From Fragum whitleyi (lineage: Eukaryota; Mollusca; Bivalvia; Cardiida; Cardiidae): a stretch of 64,000 bases of DNA. The translations under genes were made by a program, and so were the position numbers. Position 1 is the first letter of the stretch; each line of letters begins with the position of its first letter. The notes beneath the pieces are model-generated. The model was not told where the DNA came from and did not search any database. It saw only the letters and a list, made by a program, of their open reading frames with translations. This document shows, in pieces, positions 10,738 to 21,150 of this stretch. The stretch covers positions 31,205,058 to 31,269,057 of the forward strand of contig OX411543.1 of the NCBI GenBank assembly GCA_948146395.1, written 5' to 3'.

Positions 10738-11412
10738 TTGCTCACCTGAGCAAAACCTCCTCAAGGTTAAATTTTGTGATCATTGAAGTCTGTTGTCTTT
10801 GATGTGTTGTCTATTGTGTGTGGTCAGACGTTAACAAATAAAGTGTTTACTGTCAAATCTAAATGAAACTTTGGCAAAATGTTTGTTGGGTCATGAGGAT
10901 GAAGCTTATTGAAAATTGGAAGGATCCATACCATATCACACAAAAATCACAAAGTTTGTCAGGGGCAGGGAGGACAGGGCTTATTTCTCAAAAAAAAATC
11001 TTTAAACATCTTCTTCTCCTAAACCATTAGCCTGATTTCAAAGAACTTTGGCAGGAAATTATTCCTTGGGTAAATCTCCTTTCAGAATTTTGATTGGTTT
11101 TTATATGGGTCTGGCCTGGCATATGTTCACAAAATTTGTTGTCATTTTCCCATGATGTATATATTATTGTTTCATTGTTAAAGATCCATCAAGACATATC
11201 TTTCTTTTAAAAATCGAACTTTTCCTATTTAGTATCAGTACTAATATATATTTTGAAAAACAGATTTCCATATAAGGTTTAGCCTACACTCTCTGGCCAT
11301 CTTTTGGCCTCTTTACAAATTTCCTTGTAAACTTCCATATCTGACTGAGTTTCACATAGACAGATATTTGAAAGCCAGTGAAGGGATACAGGTCATCTTG
11401 GGCCTCTTGTTT
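10738..11412 (+). mobile_element. Pearl-like element, diverged
   Basis: Head hairpin GCTCACCTGAGC; internal CTTCTCCTAAACCATTAGCC and TTCCTTGGGTAAATC; tail AAAGCCAGTGAAGGGATACAGG and GGGCCTCTTGTTTT. The (GTCC)n tract is lost. 11413-12247 is AT-rich intron with nothing recognised. Confidence 0.65.
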
Positions 11413-12247
11413 TGAATTTGAGATGATCAGATCAATTTTATGTTTTAAAATAAAACAAGGTAGTTGGTAATTGAGGTTCAACAGAGATAAATCCAAGATT
11501 AAGTATGCAGAAAGAATCAAGGATTCAGGGTTGTTTAATGTGGAATACAGAGATAGTAAGTGCTGGTTACCTTGAGATTATGACTAAAATCATATCCAAA
11601 AAGGCTTTGATAGATCTGCCTTGTGTTCAGGATGTCAAAACGGTACAAACTGTTTGGGAATTGTATCTTGCTTTGCACATGCACTTGCATGAAAAGTGGG
11701 GTATATTTTGCTATCATTTTGCACTTTTTTGTTTTGCACCCTTTTGTTTGCCAGAATGAAGGGCAGATGTTTCTATTTCAAATGTTTGTATTCAAAATTA
11801 GATTCAAATTAGAATTGAAATTAACAACTATTTCTGCCTTCGAACAACAACAAAAAAATGTCAAGTTTATTTAACAAGGTCAAAGATATCAAAATGTTTA
11901 TTTTCAGGAGCAAAATTATCATGAAATTTATAAAAGAAACAACAACAAAGATAATGTATAGTGTAAGGCAATATTCATGGATTTGATTTTAGTGTGATTT
12001 GTTTATAGTGTGCTTGACATGTTAGAATTACCTAATTGTTTTTGGTGGCAGTTGGCCCTGTCATGTTGTTTTGTTGTTTGTTTTGTGGTTTGTTTGTAGT
12101 TTTCTGTTAAACTTTCTTTTGCACATAACAGACCACAATATGCTTACCCTTGACTTCTTAGAATCACTCATCAACATAATTATAAATGTAGTGAACCCGT
12201 TATATTTCCACAACATTTTGATTAACTTATGATCTTTCACAATTTTA

Positions 12248-12350
12248 ATCTAGGTTTCCCAATAAAATTAATAGGAAACCTTTGTTAACACTGTTAAAGT
12301 TCACTTCCCAAACCTTGTGGAACTTTAATGGTTCCACTTCCTTAATATTT
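12248..12350. repeat. Copy of the AAGGYAGTGGA foldback family
   Basis: GGAAACCTTTGTTAACACTG...GTGGAACTTTAATGG.TCCACTTCCTTAAT is the inverted counterpart of the arm at 7413. Confidence 0.55.
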
Positions 12351-12517
12351 TTAGTGCATATTTGTGTAAAGACACTTACGATAGTTATGCATTAACCAGT
12401 TATGTATTAAATGCTTGATTTCTTGGTCCATAGAGATATAATTGTGCTGAGATTTTGTGGCTTGAAAAGCTTTCTTTTAAAATGAATTTGTAGATTTAAA
12501 CATCATTCTAACACTAG

Positions 12518-12613
12518 GTTGTTGGTAATAGAGGTACTGTAGAAATTAATCCACGAGCCACAATGCAGAAAGAGTGCGTGGTGACAGGCATGTTACTTAT
12601 GAATGCATCCAAG
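12518..12613 (+). CDS. CRYZ: CRYZ-like coding exon 6 of window (32 codons)
   Basis: The acceptor AACACTAG ends at 12517 and the donor GTAGTA starts at 12614. It reads VVGNRGTVEINPRATMQKEC and continues VVTGMLLMNASK. The VVG.RGT.EINPR.TM.KE signature is near-diagnostic of the family. It follows a 4.45 kb repeat-filled intron. Both ends are in phase 0. Confidence 0.93.
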
Positions 12614-12716
12614 GTAGTATAATTAGCTAATTTGAATACTTTCGAACAAATTTTATTCTCATTGCCTTTATAGCTGGTTACCATTCTGTCCACTCCAGTT
12701 TAATCCACTGTATTTT

Positions 12717-13217
12717 TAGCTCACCTTAGTAAAATATTATCAAAGTGAGCTTCAATGGTCAATCTGTGTCTAAAGTTCTTCTGGGCACTAGGTTACAAAA
12801 CTTTTCTCATTCTCAACTCAAAATTTTCTCAACTTTCAACTCGAGGTGAAAGCCGTAATTCTGTTGAAATACTGAAATTACTGTTGGTATACTAAAATAT
12901 GGATGTATGAACATAGAGAAAATATCAATAAGTTGTTATAAATAAATACTTATTAATATCATCTTATTTGTTCATAAATTTATTTGAACTTTAAATTTGA
13001 GAATATTCTCAGTTGAGCAAGAGTAAAGTTTTATAACCTTTGGCCATGGAAGTCATAAAAAATTCTATAAAATTGTCCACCCAAACCAGTGGTCGAATTT
13101 CTATCAAAATTTGGCATTGATATTACTTTAATGACTATTTCTAAAACTTTTTTATTGCAGGTTGATTATCATTGATCTCATATTATTCAGATGAGCAATT
13201 TAGGACTACTCTTGTAA
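12717..13217 (+). mobile_element. Decayed AGCTCACCT-type pearl-like element
   Basis: Starts TTTTAGCTCACCTTAGTAAAATATTATCAAAGTGAGCTTCAATGG and ends GATGAGCAATTTAGGACTACTCTTGTA, matching the head and tail of the family at 29362 and 44971. The interior is heavily diverged. Confidence 0.5.
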
Positions 13218-13362
13218 CTGTATACCATATTTCTCCAAATAAACACTCCTTGGATCTATACATAACATGGTCAGGGAGCTCTTATTTAGTATGTATTTTC
13301 TGACTATAAAGATAATTAAACTTATGTCTTTTAGGCCCTTTTCCCTTCAACTTGAGATAAAC

Positions 13363-13400
13363 TTCCTCTAAACAATCATTTGAATGATTATTTAGAGGAA
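13363..13400. repeat. Short inverted repeat, 18-bp arms
   Basis: TTCCTCTAAACAATCATT and AATGATTATTTAGAGGAA, one mismatch, separated by two bases. No terminator-like T run; not in an exon. Confidence 0.8.
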
Positions 13401-13608
13401 ATTCACATCAAATAAGAGAAGAAGTCTCAACAAGTTCTTTAAATTTAAGCATTTGAAGTTCGTTTTCTTAGCAAAAAATGTAGGGGTGTCACCATAAGGG
13501 AGGCTGCTATTATTAGGGAAAATACGGTATGTGCAATCAGAGTCATTTCATCTACAGTACAATTAAGTCTACAGTACCAAATGGTGTACACCTGTACCGT
13601 AACCATTT

Positions 13609-13890
13609 ATTATGCCCCCCTTGGAAGAAGAGGGGGTATATTGCTTTGTACTTAATGGTCAATCAACCTCTCTGTCAGTCTGTAGACCATTCCTTTGTCC
13701 GGAGCATATCTCAAAAAGTATGCAAGTTAGAATAATGAATCTTCATTGACAGATATCTCATCGAGAAGAAGTGCATTAAACAAGAACCATAACTCTACTA
13801 ATCATATTTTTTTGAGTTATTGCCCTTTGTTGATAGATAAAGTAAAGGCCATTGACCTGCTCTTATTTGGGGCATGAATGTTTTACAAAC
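13609..13890 (+). mobile_element. Remnant of TATGCCCCCC-headed element
   Basis: Head TATGCCCCCCTTGGAAGAAG..AGGGGGTATATTG, then TTTGTCCGGAGCATATCTC and GAACCATAACTCTACT..TTTTGAGTTATTGCCC, the latter shared with the monomers at 18451-18907. The right end is unclear. 13891-14888 is AT-rich and unassigned. Confidence 0.55.
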
Positions 13891-14888
13891 ATCTCCTGTT
13901 ATATTTTGTGGTGAAAAAAACCATACTTTTAGTAGAATAATTTGTTATTGACTTAAGGAAATATTGAATTGGTGAAAAAGCCAAAGTTTTGATTGATAAT
14001 TGTGTCCAGTCACTTGAAATTCTGTAAAATGAATATTTTAAAAAAGAGATTGGGTTCAGCAAAGGTCAACCAGAGGTCACATTTCAAAATATAGTTCACG
14101 GAAAGATATCATTCTAGATTTAAAAAAAATAGTTAAGTGCAAAAAGTTTTAATCCAAGTCTGTCTGCACCTAGGGATAACACTTTACGCACTTCCCAGAT
14201 GGTCCATTTTTGATTGACATGTTGCAATCGTCAACATAACAGGTATGAAAAGGCAAACTTGGTTGCCTTAATCCATCTTCTCATCAGTGAAATATCAATA
14301 TTTTCTGTAGTGATGTAAAAAGATGAAAAGGTCATTTCTTTTCTGTTGATAAAATATAATTTTTTTTTTAAATAATGAAAATATAACATGAAGATGAAAT
14401 AGAATCCTACGCAAAATAACAAAGTGTAAATGAATTGGGACCAATCTGTAAACACAATTGGAGAAGAAATTGAAGGAGATAAAATAGGAGTCAAGCAAGT
14501 AGGATCTTCCACTTCAAGTATTTCTCACATTTTAGATTACCATGCATATCACTTTGGACAAGTACATTCTCATCTTTTATAATTATGTTTATTAATTTGA
14601 ACAACACACTGTTTAATGTTCAATTCTGAAATCTGTTTTTTTGCTCAAGATTCTATGATTTCAGCTCAGTCATTGTATTGTGACTTGGTATAAAGTAGGT
14701 CTTTAGTTCAATTCACAGAGGAAACCTTACTTTTGTCAATAATGTGGCCCAAAAAGATGGTTCTGTCTTGTAAAGAAAAAAACAACTGAGATGCTATATC
14801 TCCCAATAAGCATATTTAAGGGTATTGTCTTACTATATCTTATAATATCCAAAAGGTAAAGTAGACTTAGATGAATAATGTAACAAAT

Positions 14889-15715
14889 AATAATTCTATT
14901 TCCTTCATTAGAAAATCTGTTGATTTCCGAATAAATTTTCTTAAAGTGTGTCATTTTGCACGTGATTTCGAGGCAACTTTAAGTTGCCATGACGTCATTA
15001 ATGTATTCTTATTGGGCTCTGCTCTGAGGTTCGTTCGTTAGAGCAAGATGAAAAATACCGTTAAATGATATTTTTAAGATGTCATAATGAACGATTTTCG
15101 ATGATTTGAGTGAAAATGTTCGACGTCGTCATGACTACTCGTTTAAAGCCAATGCAAAATCATCTTCGTTTCTTCATTGAGATATCTTAAGATTCTTATT
15201 AAGCGGCTTAAAAATCTCGCTCTACCGAACGCTTTATCTTAAAAATCTTAATAAGATCTTAAGAATCTCGCTCTAACATGCGCACCTCTGATAACGCCTA
15301 ATAGAAAAAGAGCTCCGTCTAAGGGTGCAACGTTGGACTGCATGGCCTGGATAATGCTAAAATTCGAAGTAGAAAGTTCTAAGTGGCCTATCTCTGACAG
15401 AATTGCTTCTAGATTTATCCCTCTTGATAGTCTGAATAGCTCTTGTGATGGTGAACACGCATGCTAAATTCCACTCCACGAAGATATTTCAATAACAATA
15501 GAAATATGAACAAGGTTTAAATTTGTCGTTCCTAGCCAACACCAACGCGAATGACACCAAGGAATCACAATACATCGGGTTTTCTCTGAGAACAGTCGAG
15601 CATATGACTTAAACGTAAGCAGGATATAAAATTTTGATAATTTCACTTGTTTGGCAGTGAGATTATCAACTGATATTCATTATTTCTTGATGAACCACCG
15701 AAAAGCATTTAAGAA
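14889..15715 (+). repeat. CRE-containing repeat, copy 2, interrupted
   Basis: The left part (TTAAAGTGTGTCATTTTGCACGTGATT...CATGACGTCATTA) and the right part (GGCAGTGAGATTATCAACTGATA...GAACCACCGAAAAGCATTTAAG) match adjacent sequence at 8281-8478. The block 15009-15303 and further DNA separate them here. Confidence 0.6.
15009..15303. mobile_element. MITE with ~40-bp imperfect TIRs
   Basis: TTATTGGGCTCTGCTCTGAGG...GTTAGAGCAAGAT on the left against the inverted right end (ATCTCGCTCTAACATGCGCACCTCTGATAACGCCTAATA). The interior carries AAGATTCTTATTAAG-like palindromic stretches. The CTGAGGTGCG-type termini resemble those of the small element at 37236. Confidence 0.65.
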
Positions 15716-15971
15716 ACCAAGATTAGCAATCTGGGACAAACGCTGTCTTCTTATGTCAGGACAGCAACCAATCGTCAATAGGCATTAGCACTATTACATA
15801 ACAAAAGTTAAGTTGTAAACTCAGGGGGTATTCATATGTAACGGTTAATCTTAAATTTACCACTATACATTTGTAATGCAATCGGGCCATAGTGTTAAAT
15901 GTTTTATTTTGTTACTTTGATACCCTTTTTTGACTACTGCTACTACTGAATTGTACTTGTATTTTTATCAG

Positions 15972-16133
15972 AATGAATGGACAGAAATGCACGCAGCCAT
16001 AGCGGAAGGGATCCAAAAGGGTTGGCTGGAACCACACATTAACAAGGAATATAGTCTAGAACAAGCACCTCAAGCTCACGAGGACATCATAAATGGGGGA
16101 CCAGCGCTTGGAAAAAGAATATTTGTCATATGA
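15972..16133 (+). CDS. CRYZ: CRYZ-like terminal coding exon (53 codons plus stop)
   Basis: The acceptor TTTTATCAG ends at 15971 and the stop TGA is at 16131-16133. It reads NEWTEMHAAIAEGIQKGWLE..., then EYSLEQAPQAHEDII and ends GKRIFVI, the standard C-terminal helix and strand of the family. Possible polyadenylation hexamers follow at 16173 (ATTAAA) and 16363 (AATAAA); neither can be confirmed from sequence alone. Confidence 0.93.
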   Translation, partial: NEWTEMHAAIAEGIQKGWLEPHINKEYSLEQAPQAHEDIINGGPALGKRIFVI

Positions 16134-16436
16134 TAACTGTAAAAGTGGCATTTATGGTCAATTATGCTAGTCATTAAAAAAGTAATTGAGTCATTTGTGA
16201 CATGGTGTCATTTCACATAACAGATCGCGAAATGGAACTATCATGCAAAAAATCTACGAAAAGATATGTCCCAGTACAAGGCAAACCATAGATAGCTTTA
16301 AAAAAACTGCGTAGGTAGCATGATCATTCTAGCTTCAGAAAATTAGCAAAGTTTCTATCCTAAATAAATATTTCTTCTGGATGCCAACTGGTTTGCTTTG
16401 TATGCATTCTTCGTGGAGATGACTTCGAACTTTCGT
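16134..16436 (+). other. Probable 3' UTR / downstream flank of CRYZ
   Basis: AT-rich, no open frame of note, with two candidate poly(A) hexamers (16173, 16363). Confidence 0.45.
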
Positions 16437-16541
16437 TGATTTCCGTTTATTCATCGTCGCTACCGTAGCATATGCCCACATGAGGGACGCCCCCAGTAGA
16501 CGGCTAGTTAGTACGGGGATAGTGCAAGGATACATGACAAA
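16437..16541 (-). mobile_element. SINE 3' fragment (tRNA-derived family of 33401)
   Basis: The reverse complement carries GTATCCTTGCACTATCCCCG, GTCTACTGGGGGCGTCCCTC and TAAACGGAAAT, matching the 3' half of the SINE at 33401-33704. 5' truncated, so only the tail half is present. Confidence 0.75.
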
Positions 16542-16970
16542 ACCATATCAAATTGCCTAATGTTTTTGGGCTCCGCCCGGGCGCATCCCGTTTTACATAG
16601 AAACAAAGAGCGAAAATCTTCTGTGAAGCCCAAAGTCTAATATATTTCACTTTGGTTTTGTAGCAACATCTAGTGGACATATTCTAAGTTTGTTCATATC
16701 ATGACCATGTGGTCATATTTGGGCTCCACCTGGACACATCCCGTTTTACATAGAAGGAAAGAGCGAAAAAAAAAACTTCTCTTAAAATAAGAAGAAAGAC
16801 AGCTCCAATATTTGGTATGCAGCATCACCTAGTGAATCTCTACCAAATTCGTTCGAATCTTGACCCTGGGGTGATATTGGGGCTCTGCCCTGACGCACTC
16901 CCGTTTATAAAGGAAACCAAATAGCGAGAATCTTACAGAAAACTCCTTTTCTGAAACTGGAGGCAGATAG

Positions 16971-17708
16971 TATAACCCTACGGTCGCAGGCTCGTTATGT
17001 CCATGACTTAGGTTTATGATCGGAGCAAAGACTAGTGTTACAATGTTCAATCCTTTATTTTCATCGTCAATCAATCCATTGGTCAACAAAACACTCTGAA
17101 AATACAAATTACGTGACAATGTATTAAACATGTAAAACGTATCTTATCTAAAAGCATAAATACTGAATGTGCTGACAATGGCAACAATACAATGTGCGAT
17201 CCGATCTGCGTCAATAAGTAACATATCACAGCGAGCTAATTTGTTTACAATCCATACCAAATCAATGTGACTGGGTGTATCCTAAAACCAATAACCTCTC
17301 GCTCTACTCCATATTCACGTGCAGATGTGTACAAACTGTAAATAAACAAATGCTAATGGTAAGAGAGTGAAGGGGCGAACTGGCAAGGGTACGACAGAAC
17401 GCGAAATCCGACAACAAGCGTCAATGAACACTCGAAACCCAAAGATAGTGGCAATCGAACCGATCTGAAACCGTAGAACGCGATTAGACACTGAAACAAA
17501 ACGATCGAACCTTCAGAGGACTTACATGACTAAATTCTGGACAAAATCAATCAATAAATTATCAAATGACTTTCTCGACAAAACCATTCAACGGTCGATT
17601 TAAAATCGTGTCACGTGATCTCAAAAATCCGCCTTCAACAACTAGGAATCCAAAATAGACTGGCAACCTTCAAAACATGTATAAAATCCCAAAATTCGTC
17701 CGGTTACA
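16971..17708 (-). repeat. 3' LTR of the gypsy element (738 bp)
   Basis: Read on the minus strand it begins TGTAACCGGACGAATTTTGG just after the polypurine tract and ends ...GTAGGGTTATA. The ends form the short inverted repeat TGTAACC/GGTTATA; the terminal CA expected of LTRs is TA here. A minus-strand AATAAA lies at 17054-17059. The same TGTAACCGGACGA start is found at 20299-20311. Confidence 0.82.
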
Positions 17709-17710
17709 CA

Positions 17711-17724
17711 CTTCCCCTCCTTTG
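17711..17724 (-). other. Polypurine tract
   Basis: Minus strand CAAAGGAGGGGAAG immediately upstream of the LTR start, the position from which plus-strand DNA synthesis is primed in LTR retroelements. Confidence 0.8.
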
Positions 17725-18012
17725 AAATGACGTCTCGTCATTTGTCAATCAGTTTCGAAGACACCGATTAAATCTAGTAAAAAACAACATATCTGAAATT
17801 AAAAAAACAACATTAGCAATTCTAAACTGACTTTCTCGGTAACCCTCTGGAAGCTACAACTAAGAACATTTGCTCTCTCCCCCGCTTCCGAAATGCGACC
17901 ACGCATTTTTGACCAGCTTAACCATCTTCTTCTTTGTGCTAATGGCAAGATCTTTAAAAATGAAGAAACCTGGTTAAAAAAGTAAAAGTACATATTAGAA
18001 CTTGTCGCACAA

Positions 18013-18300
18013 TCACTTTATCACTGCACTCAGCACTTTATTCACAGTATCACTATCCATATTGTTCAATGCTCCTGAATTCAACAAGGCATCCAATACT
18101 TGAACTTTGTTGTTTATTGGTCTCACTATACTGTGAACAACCGGATCTCCATATCTGTCTGGAGGTTTCTTCGCTCTTGCTGACCTCCTTGGCACCGGTT
18201 TTGGTGGCTCTTTCACAACTGTCTCTCCATCTCTTTTGTCTTCTTTATTTTCTGTTTCTGTAGCCTTTGTTATTGCTTCCTCTCTACTTGTTACCTTTTT
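18013..18300 (-). pseudogene. C-terminal tail of gypsy Pol
   Basis: Minus-strand frame (stop at 18013) rich in charged residues, with RRSARAKKPPDRYGDPV, a tail typical of mollusc and other invertebrate gypsy polyproteins. It is separated from integrase by the nested 672-bp element; both borders fall on codon boundaries, so the insertion split one reading frame. No enzymatic domain. Confidence 0.7.
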
Positions 18301-18972
18301 ATACGCCCGTCGAAGACGGGACGTATTATGGGATCACCCGTGGCGTCCGGGCGTCCGGCGGCGTCCACTTCTTTGTCCGGAGCATAACTCTGTCACTTGA
18401 AGTCCGATCGACTTCAAACTTGGCAATTGTGTTCTTCTCATCATTACGGAGTGCAGTGCACAAGAACCATAACTCTACCTGGCCTATTTTTTGAGTTATT
18501 GCCCTTTGTTGTTTTTCATACTTGAATCTTGTCCGGGGTATATCTCTAAAAGTATAATAGCTAGGATCATGAAACTTCACGGGTGTATAGATCTCACCAA
18601 GGGGAAGTGCAGCGCACAAGAACCATAACTTTACCTGGCCTATTTTTTGAGTTATTGCCCTTTGTTGTTTTTCATACTTGAATCTTGTCCGGGGTATATC
18701 TCTAAAAGTATAATAGCTAGGATCATGAAACTTCATGGGTGTATAGATCTCACCAAGGGGGAGTGCAGTGCACAAGAACCATAACTCTACCTGGCCTATT
18801 TTTTGAGTTATTGCCCTTTGTTGTTTTTCATACTTGAATCTTGTCCATAGTATATCTCTTAAAGTATAACAGCTAGGATCATGAAACTTCATGGGTGCAA
18901 AAAACATTCATTCAAAATAACCTCAGTTCTATTCAAACCCCCAGTTTATACTAAGCAGTGTGACGGGCGTAT
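18301..18972 (+). mobile_element. Pearl-like element (ATACGCCCGTC family) nested in gypsy pol
   Basis: Head hairpin ATACGCCCGTC-GAA-GACGGGACGTAT, inverted arm GACGGGCGTAT at the right border. Inside are three monomers of 156 bp (units beginning near 18461, 18617 and 18773) with CAAGAACCATAACTCTACC and TTGAGTTATTGCCCTTTGTT. The same family occurs at 49066. Because 156 is divisible by 3 the array stays open on the minus strand, which is not evidence of coding. Confidence 0.8.
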
Positions 18973-20311
18973 CTTGTCCTCAATTGCCTTGTCCACTTCA
19001 TCTTCAACATAACCTGTAATGTCTTCTCCATTACTTTCTATCTCATTCTCAAAGTGTCTGTTTACAATATGGTCAATCCAAACAGCGTTCGGGTTATCAC
19101 CATCATCATCATCATCATCTTCATCAGCACCTCTATCATCAGTCTCTTTTCTTCTGTCATCATCATAGCAATCATGACTTCGTTTCATCACATTCTCTGA
19201 ACAGGTAGCTTCAGGATAATGGGCGTCCCCATCTTGAGCTGTGCCCTTTAAAGTTCTCAATCTATCACTCTCTGTCCTTCCTTCTCTGACGTCAGATTTC
19301 TCTTCTTTTAATGCATTATACTCAGTTTCATCATTATCTTCTCCAATCTTCAATAAAAGATTTCTATGCAAAATCTTCTCAATTCCTGTTTCTGATCGTA
19401 TCTTGAATACAGGTATTTCAGGCCTTGGCTGTTCTATCACACGGTAACTTTCTTCCTCAAACTTATCTGCTATCTTGTGCTTGCCGTCAAAGGCTACCTT
19501 CTTAACCAGTACCTTGTCTCCACAAAAAATTCTAACAGATCTAGCTTTTTGGTCATACTGTTTCTTCTGTTTTGTTTTCGCTTTCTCTGCGTACTTCTCT
19601 ACTATCTTTCTTGTCTGTTCTATCCTGTCTTTCAAATCGCAGATATACTCTTCAGTTGCCTTACTGGATGTTCCTTCTGTTGCCTCTTCAAAACGAACGT
19701 CGATATGTAACTTTGGTTTCCTCCCAAACATCAATTCATACGGTGATAATCTTGTTGTTTCATGGGGTGTGCAATTGTAGAAGAAGACAAGGGAATTGAT
19801 GTATTTCTTCCAATCTTGTTTCTGATCGGGTTCCAAAGTCCCTAACATGTTCAACAACGTTTTGTTGAATCGCTCAGGCCCCGCATTTCCTTGTGGGTGG
19901 TACGGTGTTGTGTGAGTCTTCTTGATGTTAGCTAGTTTGCATAATTCCTTGATTATCTCGCTTTCAAAGTTTGCATCTTGATCAGAATGCAGTCTTGTCG
20001 GTATCCCGTAATGGATAATAAAGTTGCTGTAGAATGCCTCAGCTGTAGTTTTTGCGGTTTGGTTTTTTGTGGGAATAGCCAAAGCGTATTTGGTAAAGTG
20101 GTCTGTAATTACTAATATATTTGAAATTCCTCCTTTAGATGCTTCTAGTGTTAGGAAATCAAAACAAACTAGCTCCAAAGGAAACGTGGTGTTGACGTTC
20201 ACAAGGGGCGCTCTCTCATTCGTTGATGACTTTCTCCTAATGCAGCGATCACATCTATTCACCCATTCATCAACATCAGATGACATTCTTGGCCAAAATC
20301 GTCCGGTTACA
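18946..20311 (-). pseudogene. Gypsy integrase (Pol remnant)
   Basis: About 440 codons on the minus strand. Only the CC half of the HHCC zinc finger remains (C12, C15, counting from the Met at 20286). The core has an intact DD35E triad: D43 in CFDFL, D102 in HSDQD and E138 in PERFNKTL. A chromo/GPY-F-like C-terminal part follows (YDQKARSVRIFCGDKVLVKK), then an acidic segment of Asp repeats. Integrase normally inserts element cDNA into the genome. The N-terminal side is fused to the first bases of the LTR, and the C-terminal end reads into the nested element. Intact catalytic residues imply the copy is fairly young. Confidence 0.88.
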
Positions 20312-21050
20312 ATAGTTTTGATATTCGGTATGTAGCATCATCTAGTGGACGTCTACCAAGTTAGTTAATGTCTTGATCCTCGGGTCATATTTGGCCTTGG
20401 CCCAGGCATCTTCCCTTTTAAGCTATGGTTACATTTACAACGTTTATCGCAGTAAGTCGTACTCTAAGTTATTTTACCGTAGGCAAGCCGTGTCACTAAT
20501 ACGATTAACAAAGTTGAGGTAAGACAAAGTACATTTAACAAAGGCACTATCAAACAGTTTCCGTAGAAAGAAATACTTGATAGTAGGAACAACGACGAAG
20601 AACTGGGTAAAAAGTAGTAGTTAGATTAGATTAATTATTATTTTCAATTAATGAAAAAATCGCCGTTTATTCGTTTCCCAAGCCCTGATATCTCTTGTAT
20701 GTCATTCTAAAGATAAGAAGCACGATCTTTAAATACATCGTAAGGTTTGAAACCTAGCATTTCTATCAGTCACCTTCGGGTATTATAATCAATTTGTTGT
20801 AAAAACACACGAGTTTCAAGCCATTGATTTCACGTGCACTTCATGATTAGATTTTATTTTTTATGCTGACTTTTCTTTTTAAAAGATAAGAAATCACCGT
20901 AACTTCCGCCATTTTCGCGGAATATTGCATGGAAACAAGAGACATTCAATAAAACACAATTCCGTATTTCTTTAATTGTGGATTGGGCAAATGCTTAGTT
21001 TACGTTAATTAAAGTTATTTCACATATTCAAGATAGTCACTGTAATTATA

Positions 21051-21150
21051 CCCCCCCCCGCTCTAAACTAAATTTGGGGGATATATAGGAGTCAGCATGT
21101 CGGTCGATCCTTCCGTCCGTCTGTAGCATTTTCTTGTCTGCTCAATGAAC
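21051..21150 (+). mobile_element. Head fragment of a CCCCC-hairpin pearl-like element
   Basis: TATACCCCCCCCCGCTCTAAACTAAATTTGGGGGATATA, then GTCGGTCGATCCTTCCGTCCGTCTG. Beyond ~21150 no monomers are evident. 21150-21880 holds nothing recognised. Confidence 0.5.

Larger units (their letters stand above)
511..16133 (+). other. CRYZ: Gene span: zeta-crystallin / NADPH:quinone oxidoreductase, 7 coding exons, 5' end outside window
   Basis: Seven exons splice into one frame of about 294 codons ending in TGA at 16131-16133. The product reads as a medium-chain dehydrogenase/reductase of the zeta-crystallin family, soluble enzymes that reduce quinones with NADPH in one-electron steps. Family landmarks appear in order: GINPVDTYIR and PFTPGSDGAG (catalytic-domain N-terminus), GIPCYSAYRAL, HGASGAVG (glycine-rich nucleotide-binding motif), a DIIIEMLAN segment, GNRGTVEINPR, and a C-terminal AHEDIINGG...GK stretch. 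No zinc-ligand cysteines are evident, as expected for this zinc-free branch. Vertebrate family members are about 329 residues, so roughly 35 N-terminal residues and the start codon lie before base 1. Every intron is GT...AG and the phases match. The introns (0.7 to 4.5 kb) are largely repeat DNA. A related quinone oxidoreductase-like paralogue is possible, but the match runs the full length. Confidence 0.93.
16971..20311 (-). mobile_element. Ty3/gypsy LTR retrotransposon, internally deleted
   Basis: Minus-strand element flanked by the 4-bp duplication ATAG (16967-16970 and 20312-20315). From its 5' end (right) it has only about 13 bp of LTR (TGTAACCGGACGA), then integrase, a 3' region, a polypurine tract and a 3' LTR. 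Gag, protease, reverse transcriptase, RNase H and the primer-binding site are absent. A pearl-like element (18301-18972) is inserted within the pol 3' end. It cannot move by itself; the enzyme families it lacks are those normally needed for reverse transcription. Confidence 0.88.
16557..20410. repeat. Older tandem repeat array (~150-180 bp monomers), split by the gypsy insertion
   Basis: Monomers with GGGCTCCGCCCGGGCGCATCCCGTTTTACATAGAAA, GAGCGAAAATCTT and GGTATGCAGCATCACCTAGTG occur at 16557-16966. The array resumes at 20316 (TATTCGGTATGTAGCATCATCTAGTGGAC...) and fades by about 20410. Joining 16970 to 20316 restores the monomer order, so the retroelement between them is a later insertion. 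20411-21040 holds nothing recognised. Confidence 0.75.

Noticed and set aside
18326..18907. 193-codon minus-strand open frame with internal repeats
   Set aside because: It lies inside a pearl-like transposon and is open only because the 156-bp monomer is a multiple of three; no protein family features.
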